A stretch of 36,378 nt of DNA from an uncultured Lachnospiraceae bacterium (GTDB lineage: Bacteria > Bacillota > Clostridia > Lachnospirales > Lachnospiraceae). The notes under the pieces were generated by a model, which had not been told where the DNA came from, did no database searches, and was given only the letters and a program-made list of their open reading frames with translations. Shown here one piece after another: positions 8,244-16,370 of the stretch. Positions within the stretch are counted from its first letter, which is position 1, and every line of letters starts with the position of its first letter. The position numbers and the translations under genes were made by a program. The stretch spans positions 1 to 36,378 of the forward strand of contig CAJTKA010000036.1 in NCBI GenBank assembly GCA_910576815.1, given 5' to 3'.

Positions 8244-9053
8244 TCAATTTCCGGAGCTCTTATAAAAACGGAGACTGTACCGCCAAAACCCGTAAGCCGC
8301 CAAATACATACAGACACCTACGACCGGCGTCAAATAGAGGTAAACAGCAGGGTAGCCTGCCATATCTTCCTTGCGCAGCAGATACTGCGAGGGAAAATAA
8401 TTGACAAAGGCAAAGGGCACCACATAGATCATGCAAAACTGGATCGCCCGATGAAAGATACTGATCGGATAGCCGGCAAACTTACGCATATCCCAGTAGA
8501 AAAGCGTTACCAGACTGTCCGTCTGCAGCAGATAGATATTGAGGGCCGCCACAAATACAAACATTGCTCCCTGGATCAAAACGCCTCCTATGACTGCCAA
8601 AATATAATAAATGACGGTACCCGCGTTCCAGACAATGCCCGCCTTTCCCGCCGAAATCAAAAACAGGACAATCCCCAGTCCTCCGTGCCCGATGGCAGCA
8701 AACCAGTCCGCATTGGAAAAAATCAATTGAAAGAGAAGTCCCCGCGGTCTTAAGATAAAACGGTCAAAACTCCCGTCCCGCACGGTTTTCCAAAAATCCC
8801 GCATCCCGGTAAAGAAAAGGATGAGGATGCCATACGTCAGAAACAGGAGACTGAACAGAAACATCAGCTCGTGAATGTTCCAGCCGTTTAAGCTTTCAAA
8901 TTTCAGCATCGAAAAATAGATGACAACGATCCCGACTGCCTCTCTGATAAATACTGCCAGCGAGCGTAAAATCGCATCCACGCTGTATTGAAACCAAGAC
9001 CTCATGACTGTACGGGTATAGACGCCCGCAAGATGTATGGTATCATTTTTCAT
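8244..9053 (-). CDS. ABC-2 family exporter permease
   Basis: A 269-residue integral membrane protein with about six hydrophobic spans, of the ABC2_membrane_6/DUF990 type (COG4587/COG3694 group). It is the last gene of a four-gene exporter operon and starts seven bases after the other permease ends. Such pairs normally form a hetero-dimeric channel with a DrrA-like ATPase. Segments such as FDRFILRPRGLLFQLIF and the YFPSQYLL motif near the C-terminus fit the family. The transported substrate is unknown; drugs, lipids or peptides are all possible. Confidence 0.85.
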   Translation of the reverse strand: MKNDTIHLAGVYTRTVMRSWFQYSVDAILRSLAVFIREAVGIVVIYFSMLKFESLNGWNIHELMFLFSLLFLTYGILILFFTGMRDFWKTVRDGSFDRFILRPRGLLFQLIFSNADWFAAIGHGGLGIVLFLISAGKAGIVWNAGTVIYYILAVIGGVLIQGAMFVFVAALNIYLLQTDSLVTLFYWDMRKFAGYPISIFHRAIQFCMIYVVPFAFVNYFPSQYLLRKEDMAGYPAVYLYLTPVVGVCMYLAAYGFWRYSLRFYKSSGN

Positions 9054-9059
9054 GGTCTG

Positions 9060-9857
9060 TTATCCTCCCTGTACCACAAGTTTTTTCTGTCCCTTTTTCC
9101 AAAGGAGCATCCCGATCAGGAACATAACCGCGATCCAAAACAGCTGTATCAGAAAGCTGTGCAGTATTTCCGCCAGGGACAGCTGCCCCAGATAAATCTG
9201 CACCGGCAGAAAAAAGATAGACGAAAAGGGTGTAAAACGAATGACTCCCTGCATCCAATACGGCATAAACCATAGCGGTATCATGGAACCGGACAGTACT
9301 TTGATCAGGGAATTTTTGATCGTCACGATGCTCCATATGTTGATCAGCCAAAAGGAAAACATCTGTGCCGCAAAGCTGACGGTCCACAAAACGCCATACC
9401 CCAACAGCGCGCTAAAGAGAAAGAATAACAGCGCAAGCGGTCCTGTCGGTGCGGCGATTCCGATGACGAGCACCGAAACTGCCACCGCGGGAACAAAATG
9501 GAAAATCAGTTGAAACAGGGCGTTCCCCAGATTGTCCGCCAGCATTCTTCCGTGGACGCTTACCGGGAGCAGGAGCTCGGTTGCAATGCTCCCGCTTTGG
9601 ATACGGCTCGGCAGGTAGTAATCATCGACAAAAAACACGACGTCCAGACCCATCGATAAAATAAAATTAGTGGTGACCATTGTGAGGGTGATACCGTCCA
9701 CCTCACTTCGCCCGCCATAGAGAGCACGGTAGATTTCCCAAAAAATAAAGATACGGAGAATGGTATCGAAAATTCCCATAAAATGATTGAAACGGTAGGC
9801 GCTTCGCCCAAGAAAGCTTTTCTTGACAAAGGCCAGATAGGGTCCAAGTTTTTTCAC
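9060..9857 (-). CDS. ABC-2 family exporter permease, second subunit
   Basis: A 265-residue membrane protein with about six spans, paired with the next gene. The PSRIQSGSIATELLLPVSVHGRMLA segment (cytosolic loop around residues 87-111) is the counterpart of FDRFILRPRG in its partner and marks the DUF990-type permeases; only part of it is diagnostic. The start at 9857 overlaps the stop of the upstream ATPase by four bases, which suggests translational coupling. It should form the membrane channel together with its neighbour. Confidence 0.85.
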   Translation of the reverse strand: MKKLGPYLAFVKKSFLGRSAYRFNHFMGIFDTILRIFIFWEIYRALYGGRSEVDGITLTMVTTNFILSMGLDVVFFVDDYYLPSRIQSGSIATELLLPVSVHGRMLADNLGNALFQLIFHFVPAVAVSVLVIGIAAPTGPLALLFFLFSALLGYGVLWTVSFAAQMFSFWLINIWSIVTIKNSLIKVLSGSMIPLWFMPYWMQGVIRFTPFSSIFFLPVQIYLGQLSLAEILHSFLIQLFWIAVMFLIGMLLWKKGQKKLVVQGG

Positions 9858-10858
9858 CTTGCCACCTCCCCGCTGTAAATCTTTCGGATGAGCCCTTCGA
9901 TCTCAGGCTCGGAAACACTGAGGTCACGGATCGTATAATTCGCCAACAAAAAACTCATCAGCGCATCGATCTGCACCTCTTTACTTTCAAACAAAAACCG
10001 TTTTTTGCGCCCGCCCGGCGTATCCGTTTCCCTAATTTCCACATGATCGATCGGAGCCACTGTACAGTCTTCGCTAAACTCCACATCCAGCTGACGCGTC
10101 GTGCCATAAGCGCTGCGAATGCCCGAAAGCAGCCCGTCGTACACTTTTGCTCCCTGATCGATAATGATCAGCCGTTTGCAGGTTTTCTCGATATCCTGCA
10201 TATCGTGTGTGGTAAAGAGCATGGTGACCCCGTCTTTTTCATTGAGCTCACAGAGGAAATTCCGTATCGTCTCCTTGCCCACAACGTCAACGCCTATGGT
10301 AGGCTCGTCAAAAAAAACGATCTTAGGAGAATGCAGCAGCGCCGCCACAATATCCGCGCGCATCCGTTGGCCTAAAGAAAGCTGGCGTACCGGCTGATTC
10401 AGGAAAGCAGACAGATCGAGCATATCCGTAAACCGCTTTAAATTCCTCTGATAAACATCCTCCGGCACGCCATAGATCGCTTTTAACAATTCAAAGCTGT
10501 CTATGACGGGCAGATCCCATTGCAGCTGCGACTTCTGACCAAATACCACACCGATGCTGCCCACGTAGGATTTCCGCTGCCTGTACGGAATATAGCCGTT
10601 TACCCGCACACTCCCGACATCGGGATAAAGGATGCCTGACAGCATTTTAATGGTAGTCGATTTTCCCGCGCCGTTTGGCCCGATAAAGCCCACCATTTCC
10701 CCCTCCTCAATCGAGAACGTAATGTCGTTCACCGCCAGTTTTTTCTCATATTCCGGATGAACCAGATTGGCCATCATACCGAGGATACCCGCTGACCGTT
10801 TGTTTATTCGAAATGTCTTGCTTACGCCGTTCACTTCTATAAAGCTCATATGTTTCAT
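9854..10858 (-). CDS. ABC exporter ATPase, DrrA/COG4586-like
   Basis: A 334-residue nucleotide-binding subunit powering the two downstream permeases. Walker A is GPNGAGKST, the signature is LSLGQRMRAD, Walker B is IVFFDEPTIGVD and the switch histidine lies in TTHDMQD. The N-terminal region FIEVNGVSKTFRI and the extra C-terminal domain of about 90 residues are those of the COG4586 class that accompanies ABC2_membrane_6 permeases. It overlaps the first ATPase gene by four bases and the permease gene by four bases, so the cluster is one tightly coupled operon. Confidence 0.9.
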   Translation of the reverse strand: MKHMSFIEVNGVSKTFRINKRSAGILGMMANLVHPEYEKKLAVNDITFSIEEGEMVGFIGPNGAGKSTTIKMLSGILYPDVGSVRVNGYIPYRQRKSYVGSIGVVFGQKSQLQWDLPVIDSFELLKAIYGVPEDVYQRNLKRFTDMLDLSAFLNQPVRQLSLGQRMRADIVAALLHSPKIVFFDEPTIGVDVVGKETIRNFLCELNEKDGVTMLFTTHDMQDIEKTCKRLIIIDQGAKVYDGLLSGIRSAYGTTRQLDVEFSEDCTVAPIDHVEIRETDTPGGRKKRFLFESKEVQIDALMSFLLANYTIRDLSVSEPEIEGLIRKIYSGEVAR

Positions 10859-11775
10859 TCACCCTCCTCTTTTCCTGTCGTTTTTCCCATGCCTGCAGCA
10901 AGTCCCGTGACCGCATCCGCCAGTCCTGATTTTCTGGTAGTAACAGCCGTGACCGTGGTCTGCTCTAAAATATGTGCCAACAGTTCCGCAGAAGTGACAT
11001 AATTTGCATTATAGGTCAGGGTCAATTTATTTTGCTGCAGCGTATACCGCTTTAAGGGCAGATCTTCCAGGTCGGGCAGGTTTCCCGAAAAGCTGATCTC
11101 CATCACCTCATTGGGCGCAAAATGTTTTAATAATAGCTCCCTGTCTCCGTAATAGCGCAGACTGCCTTGATCCAAAAGCGCGATCCTGTCACATAGGGCG
11201 GAAATCTCCTCCATGTTATGTGAGCTGATGACAAAGGTCAGCCCTTCGGCCTGCCGCTGTACTAACAGCTCCCGCAGGCTGTCCTTGCCGATCTGATCCA
11301 GTCCTTCGTAGGGCTCGTCCAGTAACAGAAGTTTAGGCTTTGTCAAAAATAAGGCGCCCAATTCTGCACGCCGCCTTTGTCCGAGGGACAGCTGTTTTAC
11401 CTGCTCCTTCTCAAAGGAACGAAAATCCAGACGCTCCGAAAGTTCGGCATACTCCTTTTCAAAAACAGCGTCCTCCATTCGATAGATGCACTTCCTATCA
11501 CGGAAATTGCCTTCCACGGTGTCCGCTTCCTGAAAAAAAGGAAGATCAGCAAAGAAGGCCCCCATCATGCTGCCCAATTCCCGCCGCTTCTTTACGGGAA
11601 TCCGCCCCATTATGTGAATGCTCCCTGTAGTCGGTTTTAACAGGCCGCACGCCAGCTTCAAAAAGGTGGTTTTCCCGGAACCGGAAGGACCGATCAACCC
11701 CAGCGATATCCCCTGCGGGACATGGATATTGATATCCGACAGCACAAACTTTTGCACATCTTCAAAAAAGAGCAT
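10855..11775 (-). CDS. ABC transporter ATPase, first gene of exporter operon
   Basis: A 306-residue ABC ATPase with Walker A GPSGSGKTT, signature LSLGQRRRAE, Walker B LLLLDEPYEGLD and the H-loop SSHNMEE, followed by a C-terminal domain of about 90 residues of unknown role. Two different ATPases ahead of two permeases suggests a hetero-dimeric ATPase pair, or one regulatory and one driving subunit. The ATG at 11775 follows GTAGG at a six-base spacing; that ribosome site lies directly next to a 9-base segment that can pair with a hairpin loop in the leader. Confidence 0.88.
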   Translation of the reverse strand: MLFFEDVQKFVLSDINIHVPQGISLGLIGPSGSGKTTFLKLACGLLKPTTGSIHIMGRIPVKKRRELGSMMGAFFADLPFFQEADTVEGNFRDRKCIYRMEDAVFEKEYAELSERLDFRSFEKEQVKQLSLGQRRRAELGALFLTKPKLLLLDEPYEGLDQIGKDSLRELLVQRQAEGLTFVISSHNMEEISALCDRIALLDQGSLRYYGDRELLLKHFAPNEVMEISFSGNLPDLEDLPLKRYTLQQNKLTLTYNANYVTSAELLAHILEQTTVTAVTTRKSGLADAVTGLAAGMGKTTGKEEGE

Positions 11776-11876
11776 GATTACCTACATTCCGAAGCGTCAA
11801 GCTGAGGAATCGCGAACCGAATCTCAAATTCAGTTCTGCGCTCAGGGAAATTTGTGACGCTTCTGCACAAATTTCC
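11776..11876 (-). ncRNA. structured 5' leader of the ABC exporter operon (candidate cis-regulatory RNA)
   Basis: On the minus strand, an 11-bp perfect hairpin GGAAATTTGTG/CACAAATTTCC (11876-11846) is followed with no gap by a second hairpin 11845-11802 built from CTGAG/CTCAG, CGC/GCG, GAAC/GTTC and GAAT/ATTC. Then TGACGCTTC (11799-11791) is the exact complement of GAAGCGTCA (11863-11855), which covers the loop and top of the first hairpin. This is a pseudoknot or alternative pairing only a few bases from the ribosome site. I do not recognise a known riboswitch class. Confidence 0.5.
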
Positions 11877-11882
11877 GATTGA

Positions 11883-11911
11883 AAAATAAGGTCATCAGAC
11901 TTATTTTTCAA
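11883..11911 (-). promoter_or_regulatory. promoter of the ABC exporter operon, inside a 14-bp palindrome
   Basis: TTGAAA (11911-11906) and TATTTT (11888-11883) are spaced by 17 bases. This would start the transcript near 11876, exactly at the first leader hairpin. Both hexamers sit in the arms of a perfect 14-bp inverted repeat, GATTGAAAAATAAG (11877-11890) and its complement (11900-11913), which could be a repressor operator. Confidence 0.5.
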
Positions 11912-11930
11912 TCTCTTTTCCTCTCTTACA

Positions 11931-11962
11931 AAATACCCCCTGCATTTACCAAATGCAAGGGG
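11931..11962 (-). terminator. probable terminator after the GH115-LytTR-kinase operon
   Basis: On the minus strand CCCC-T-TGCATTT, a three-base loop and AAATGCA-GGGG form an 11-bp stem with one bulge (11962-11937), followed by GTATTTTG. It begins 17 bases after the stop of the histidine kinase gene. The T tract is short, so termination may be partial. Confidence 0.6.
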
Positions 11963-11978
11963 TTGGGATATACGTTCT

Positions 11979-12701
11979 CTATTGTGGGATAAATACACGG
12001 GAACAGAAATAACCGTCCTTTTCAAAAAAATCACTGATCCCGCCATAGGAAGCCGTGATCTCTTTGATCCGTGTGATCCCGATCCCGTGCTGCTCTCTGT
12101 CTTCCTTGGTGGAATGCAGCTTGGGATTCTCCGTCAATACGGACTTTGTGATTTTATTCTTGATGCTGATCGCATCGTATCCCCGTTCCTGAAAAATATG
12201 AAGAAGCAGTTCCCCGGACGGTTCCCTTTTGCTCGCTTCAATGGCATTATCCAAAAGGTTGGTAAGCAGCGCGGAAAAGTCGATGCTGCGCATTTTCGAA
12301 AAAGAAAGGGTCTCGATCTGTGCCCTGACCGCGATCCCGCATTTTCTGGCAAGTTCCAGTTTCTCGTTCAAAATATGATTCAAAAGGGCGTTCCCGGTTT
12401 CAATATAGCTGTGCATCGCATTTAGCTGATCGAGGATCTCAGAGGTATAGGTTTTTGCCGCTTCGTAATCCCCGTCATTCAGATAGGAGGCCAACACCAT
12501 GAGATGATTTTTCATATCATGCTTTAAGCAGCGCATACTTTGGTGCAGTGCGCGAATATCGCTTTCCTGCCTGCGGATGTATGCCGCTTCTTCGCTCTGC
12601 GCGGCAAGATGATAATCCATTTCCGACTTTTCCGCCAACAGTCGCAGATACTTTTCTTCCTGCGCCGCTAATTCCTTCTCCAGTTGCCGCCCATGCTTCA
12701 T
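11979..12701 (-). CDS. GHKL-type histidine kinase without membrane segments
   Basis: A 240-residue AgrC/LytS-like sensor kinase core. The N-terminal 55 residues form a coiled coil; the phospho-acceptor is in CLKHDMKNHL (His61), the N box in NLLDNAIEA (Asn152) and the G box in HGIGITRIKE (about 206-214). Family members usually carry five or six membrane helices before this core; none are present, so it is either cytoplasmic or a truncated kinase. The upstream gene is its LytTR partner. The ATG at 12701 lies in the second copy of a 17-bp tandem repeat, with only GAGAG as ribosome site. Confidence 0.85.
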   Translation of the reverse strand: MKHGRQLEKELAAQEEKYLRLLAEKSEMDYHLAAQSEEAAYIRRQESDIRALHQSMRCLKHDMKNHLMVLASYLNDGDYEAAKTYTSEILDQLNAMHSYIETGNALLNHILNEKLELARKCGIAVRAQIETLSFSKMRSIDFSALLTNLLDNAIEASKREPSGELLLHIFQERGYDAISIKNKITKSVLTENPKLHSTKEDREQHGIGITRIKEITASYGGISDFFEKDGYFCSRVFIPQ

Positions 12702-12728
12702 ACTCTCAGGTGCCTCATACTCTCAGGT
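12695..12728. repeat. 17-bp tandem duplication at the regulator/kinase junction
   Basis: Bases 12695-12711 and 12712-12728 are adjacent copies differing at one position. On the coding strand each reads ACCTGAGAGTATGA plus three bases: one copy ends the regulator (LRV stop, with an ATGA overlap), the other supplies the kinase start codon. This looks like a recent slippage duplication that split a former ATGA overlap. Confidence 0.85.
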
Positions 12729-13437
12729 ATTTCAAAAACTGTTCTTCCGCCGTCTTCGCATAGCTTTTCCCGATAGGAAGCAGCGTGCCGTCAAACAGCT
12801 CGACTTCCTTGGCATTAAAGAGCCTGACCGCAGCCTGATTGATCAAAAAGCCCTTGTGGATGCGAATAAAGCCGCAGCCCGTCAGCGTGTTTTCCACAGA
12901 AGCGATCGTACTTCGGAAACGGTACTGTCCCATCTTGGAAAAAACATGCAGATAGTTGCCCTCAGCCTCAAAATAAAAAAGTTCGGACAAGCGCAGGCAG
13001 ACCCGCTTTCCTTCCCACCGAAAACAAAAATGCCGTTCCCTGTGCTGTAATTCCCGCACACAGTCTTCCAGCGCAGGCTTAATTTCCCTGTCAAACCAGC
13101 TTTTTCGCACAAAGGCAAAGGGATGGTACCGGAAACTGTCATAGACCAGCTCGTCATGACTTGTCACAAAGATAAGGAGCGGCCGCTTCTCCAACACAGA
13201 AAGCTGTCCTGCGATTTCCAGGCCCGTAATATCCGGCATGTCAATGTCCAGCAGCAGGATATCACAGGCTTCCGTTTGCAGGCAGTTCAAAAGATCTACT
13301 CCGGAGGAAAAGATGCGGACGTCACTTTCAGGCAGACACGCCGAGACTTTTTCGGCAATCATAGAAAGCATCCGCTGCTCGTCATCGCAGATCAGGATCC
13401 GTAAACCGTCCCTCTTTCCCACATCTATTTCACCCAA
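12715..13437 (-). CDS. LytTR-family response regulator
   Basis: A 240-residue two-component regulator (AgrA/LytR type). The receiver domain (about 12-130) has the acidic pair CDDE and the phospho-acceptor in LLLDIDMPD (Asp64); the LytTR DNA-binding domain (about 140-240) includes FYFEAEGNYLHVF and GFIRIHKGFLIN. LytTR proteins bind paired 9-bp direct repeats. The start is a TTG at 13437 with GGAGG seven bases upstream, inside the last codons of the GH115 gene; the two genes overlap by 13 bases. This ties synthesis of the regulator to the glucuronidase. Its kinase follows directly. Confidence 0.9.
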   Translation of the reverse strand: MGEIDVGKRDGLRILICDDEQRMLSMIAEKVSACLPESDVRIFSSGVDLLNCLQTEACDILLLDIDMPDITGLEIAGQLSVLEKRPLLIFVTSHDELVYDSFRYHPFAFVRKSWFDREIKPALEDCVRELQHRERHFCFRWEGKRVCLRLSELFYFEAEGNYLHVFSKMGQYRFRSTIASVENTLTGCGFIRIHKGFLINQAAVRLFNAKEVELFDGTLLPIGKSYAKTAEEQFLKYLRV

Positions 13438-16331
13438 TAGCTTTCCTCCGGCCCGAAATAACTCTCCGGCAATTCTTTCTCCGCAGGATACAGCACGAGT
13501 TTTTCCAAAACCACGCCCGGCTCGCCCGCATAGACGTAAATATCGTTTCGCCCTTTTTGCAGGGTGACTTCCGTTGTCACAGTACGGGCGTGATCAAGCA
13601 CCCCGTTGCCCCACTCTTTACACGTCCATTCGGTATAAAACTGTGCGGATACGGCAAACACATCCTGCGGCGTACCGTCGTTTACGGAAACGGCAAACCT
13701 CATCCTCCCGCCCTTGACAGAAGGATTTCTGCTAAGGAGCGACATTGCCAGACGATAAGTCCCCGAATGTTCTGCAATCATCGCATATTTCACATAAGGC
13801 GCGCTCTTTGCGTCCGCATAGCGTTCCATCGGCGGAAAGGCCTTTATCGCTGCCCCTTCTCGACCAAGATAGTCAATCGCTACAAATCCCTTGCCGTCCA
13901 CATCCTTTTTCTCACTGAAATGCTCGGCTCTGATGGCGCAGTATCCCTGCCGCTCCAAAAACAGATAAGGGGTATCCTTTGGCGCCTCAACAGTCGCATT
14001 TTCCGCTTTAAAAAGCAGATTGGATTCTGTCTGCTGCCCGTTATCAAAGATAATCTTTACCTTGCAGGCAGCGTCCTCTTTTTCCTTTAATGCAGACCGA
14101 TCGATGGAAAAACGCACCGTCCTGCGGCCGTCTCCGCTCACTTCGACTCTGCCTTCCTTTTCCTTACAAATCAGCCACGGCGAATCAAAGGTGATCTCAT
14201 AGCGATAGGACACATCTCCGCGGCTGTCCAGATCCAGCAGCACTTCCTGCGCGTCAGGCTTTGCAAACTCATCGTTTACCAGCGGCCCCATATCCTGCCA
14301 GTGAGCCCCCAAATGATAGCGTTCACTCCCCCTGAAGCTTACGACTGCCTTTGCCCTCGGAATGGGCAACACCGTCTCCATCGTCGGATAGGTCCAGTCA
14401 TGATCGTCCCAATTGCGAAACCCGGTATGGGCAGAGCTCATGCAGTGATTCCACTTCCCGCCGCCACACTTATGATACGCTTCCACCAGTCGGGCATCGT
14501 CTTTGATCCGCTGCTGCACACTCTTAGCGTAAGCATTGGCATAGAGACAGCCGCGCCTTGCAAGGAGCTTATTGCAGTCCGTCTCCAGGTACATCAGCAC
14601 CAGATTTAAGGAGGCGACGGCCGCATAGTAGATCATACTTTCATAGGTGGCCAGCGCCGGTCCTGAGAGTTCATTATGTAAGGTTTCCGCCGTTTCCACG
14701 ATATGATTCACTTCGTTCCACACGCGGTCGTTTTCTTTAAAATGCACGGGATGGTAGATGCCCTCGCGCATCGCTTCAGGCGTTCTCGCCGCATTCCACT
14801 TGGTATAGCCCTCAAGCACCGTTTGCATCTTCTGCTTCTGCTCTGCGCTCAGGCGAGTTCCAAACTGTTGGTCTACCCAATGTTTCACAAACAATTCCGT
14901 TTTGTTAAAAGCAGAGCTTCCCCAGGTTTCATAATCATAAGCCAGCTCCATAAAAAGGCAGAGGGGATATTCCACGCCTTTTAAATCACCTACATTTACG
15001 ATCCATATATCCCTGACGCCCGCCTCGTAAGCCTGCGTCATCTGCTCCCAAGTCTTAGTCAGGCGGTTGCAGTTTGTCCACTCATAGCTGATCGGCGCCC
15101 CATGATAATCAAAATGATAATACATCCCGAAACCGCCCGCATGGTCTCTGTCTGCCTCTGTCGGCAGAGTGCGCAGATGCCCGTGATTATCATCACTGAG
15201 CAGGAAAATCACATCCCGCAGCTCATCCCAGTCTTTTAAGCCCTCGCAGGTCTCGTCCCCGAAATAGTAATCCTCCACTTCTTTATAAATGGCAATCATT
15301 CTGGGCACATCCTGTAAGGTCGAATCGTAATGTTTTTTGAGCAGCTGATTCTGGGCACGAATCGCCTTTTTGATCACTTCAATATTATCTTTTAAGGTCG
15401 CGTCCTCGGGCATGAGCTTGGAATCATTCTCGCCGCGCATACCGATCGTCACCACATTTTCAAACGGTTTATTTCGTAAGATACCGTCCTCCCAGAATTT
15501 CGTGATCGCCTCGGAATTAGAGACAAAACTCCAGGTAGAGTCTGTCCCGTACTCGCGGTATTTTCTCTGCCATTCCACACCCGCCCTGCACATGGGTTCA
15601 TGATGCGATAAGCCCATCACAACACCGAGCGCGTCAGCCAGTTCGGCATTGGCAAGCCCCGGCCCGTCCTCGGAAAAAGAGGAGTTCCACATGGCGGGCC
15701 ACATATAATTTCCTTTTAAACGCAGCAGCAATTCAAATATTTTCCGATACGCTTTGGCATTGATGCCCCCAAAGGTATCCGTGCACCAGTTGCCGAAGGC
15801 CGGCCACTCGTCGTTGATAAAAAAGCCTCTGTATTTGACAGACGGCTCCTTGGAGACGATCGCCTGTGAAAAATCGATTGCAGCCTCCTCCTTCTTTTCA
15901 GGCATGGCATCGCCAAAATAAACCAAAGGGGATACCCCACAAAGTTCCGAAAGTCGGAACATCCCGTAGATCGTACCCCTCTTATCGCTGCCTGCAATCA
16001 CAAGCAGCTCTTTTACCGCTGAAGCTTCCGCAAACGGCTCTGCGATCTGCTGCATCAGATAGACCTCTCTTTTTCCCCGAATCGGCGCAAGAGAGAGCTT
16101 TCCTTCTCCTTCCAGTCTGTCAAGCAACGCGCTTTTTCCGATCGTAGCCATCAAGATCAAACGCTGCGCCGTACATCCCGAAAGGTCGTTTTGGATCTCC
16201 GGCTTGCTGTCACTCACAGCCTCGATATCTTCCGCTACAGTATCGGCGATCATTCGGACCCCCTCGAAACCCGTCGTTTCCACCAGAAACTGCGCCGCCT
16301 TTTTCTCTTTTACGATAGCAAATGTACTCAT
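13425..16331 (-). CDS. GH115 family xylan alpha-1,2-glucuronidase
   Basis: A 968-residue enzyme that removes (4-O-methyl-)glucuronic acid side chains from glucuronoxylan or its fragments. The N-terminal domain (about 1-170) has the IAGSDKRGTIYGMFRLSE segment shared with other glucuronidases. The TIM barrel follows, with SVKYRGFFINDEWPAFGNW, LKGNYMWPAMWNSSF, VMGLSHHEPM and MYYHFDYHGAP, all hallmarks of family 115. A C-terminal helical region and beta domain (about 800-960) end with VYAGEPGVVLEKLVLYP. No signal peptide, so it works on imported oligosaccharides. The ATG at 16331 follows AAGGAG. It heads an operon with the LytTR regulator and kinase. Confidence 0.93.
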   Translation of the reverse strand: MSTFAIVKEKKAAQFLVETTGFEGVRMIADTVAEDIEAVSDSKPEIQNDLSGCTAQRLILMATIGKSALLDRLEGEGKLSLAPIRGKREVYLMQQIAEPFAEASAVKELLVIAGSDKRGTIYGMFRLSELCGVSPLVYFGDAMPEKKEEAAIDFSQAIVSKEPSVKYRGFFINDEWPAFGNWCTDTFGGINAKAYRKIFELLLRLKGNYMWPAMWNSSFSEDGPGLANAELADALGVVMGLSHHEPMCRAGVEWQRKYREYGTDSTWSFVSNSEAITKFWEDGILRNKPFENVVTIGMRGENDSKLMPEDATLKDNIEVIKKAIRAQNQLLKKHYDSTLQDVPRMIAIYKEVEDYYFGDETCEGLKDWDELRDVIFLLSDDNHGHLRTLPTEADRDHAGGFGMYYHFDYHGAPISYEWTNCNRLTKTWEQMTQAYEAGVRDIWIVNVGDLKGVEYPLCLFMELAYDYETWGSSAFNKTELFVKHWVDQQFGTRLSAEQKQKMQTVLEGYTKWNAARTPEAMREGIYHPVHFKENDRVWNEVNHIVETAETLHNELSGPALATYESMIYYAAVASLNLVLMYLETDCNKLLARRGCLYANAYAKSVQQRIKDDARLVEAYHKCGGGKWNHCMSSAHTGFRNWDDHDWTYPTMETVLPIPRAKAVVSFRGSERYHLGAHWQDMGPLVNDEFAKPDAQEVLLDLDSRGDVSYRYEITFDSPWLICKEKEGRVEVSGDGRRTVRFSIDRSALKEKEDAACKVKIIFDNGQQTESNLLFKAENATVEAPKDTPYLFLERQGYCAIRAEHFSEKKDVDGKGFVAIDYLGREGAAIKAFPPMERYADAKSAPYVKYAMIAEHSGTYRLAMSLLSRNPSVKGGRMRFAVSVNDGTPQDVFAVSAQFYTEWTCKEWGNGVLDHARTVTTEVTLQKGRNDIYVYAGEPGVVLEKLVLYPAEKELPESYFGPEESYWVK

Positions 16332-16352
16332 ATGATCTCCTTTTTGCTTGAG

Positions 16353-16370
16353 CTGCCTTTTGCCTGCATT
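16353..16370 (-). repeat. short leader repeat (partial copy) before GH115
   Basis: ATGCAGGCAAAAGGCAGC on the minus strand lies between the receiver gene and GH115. It matches the 5' half of the element found before murI and pyrD (GGCAAAAGGCAGCGCAGAAA). The 3' half with GAAATGGAG is missing here. Confidence 0.4.
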
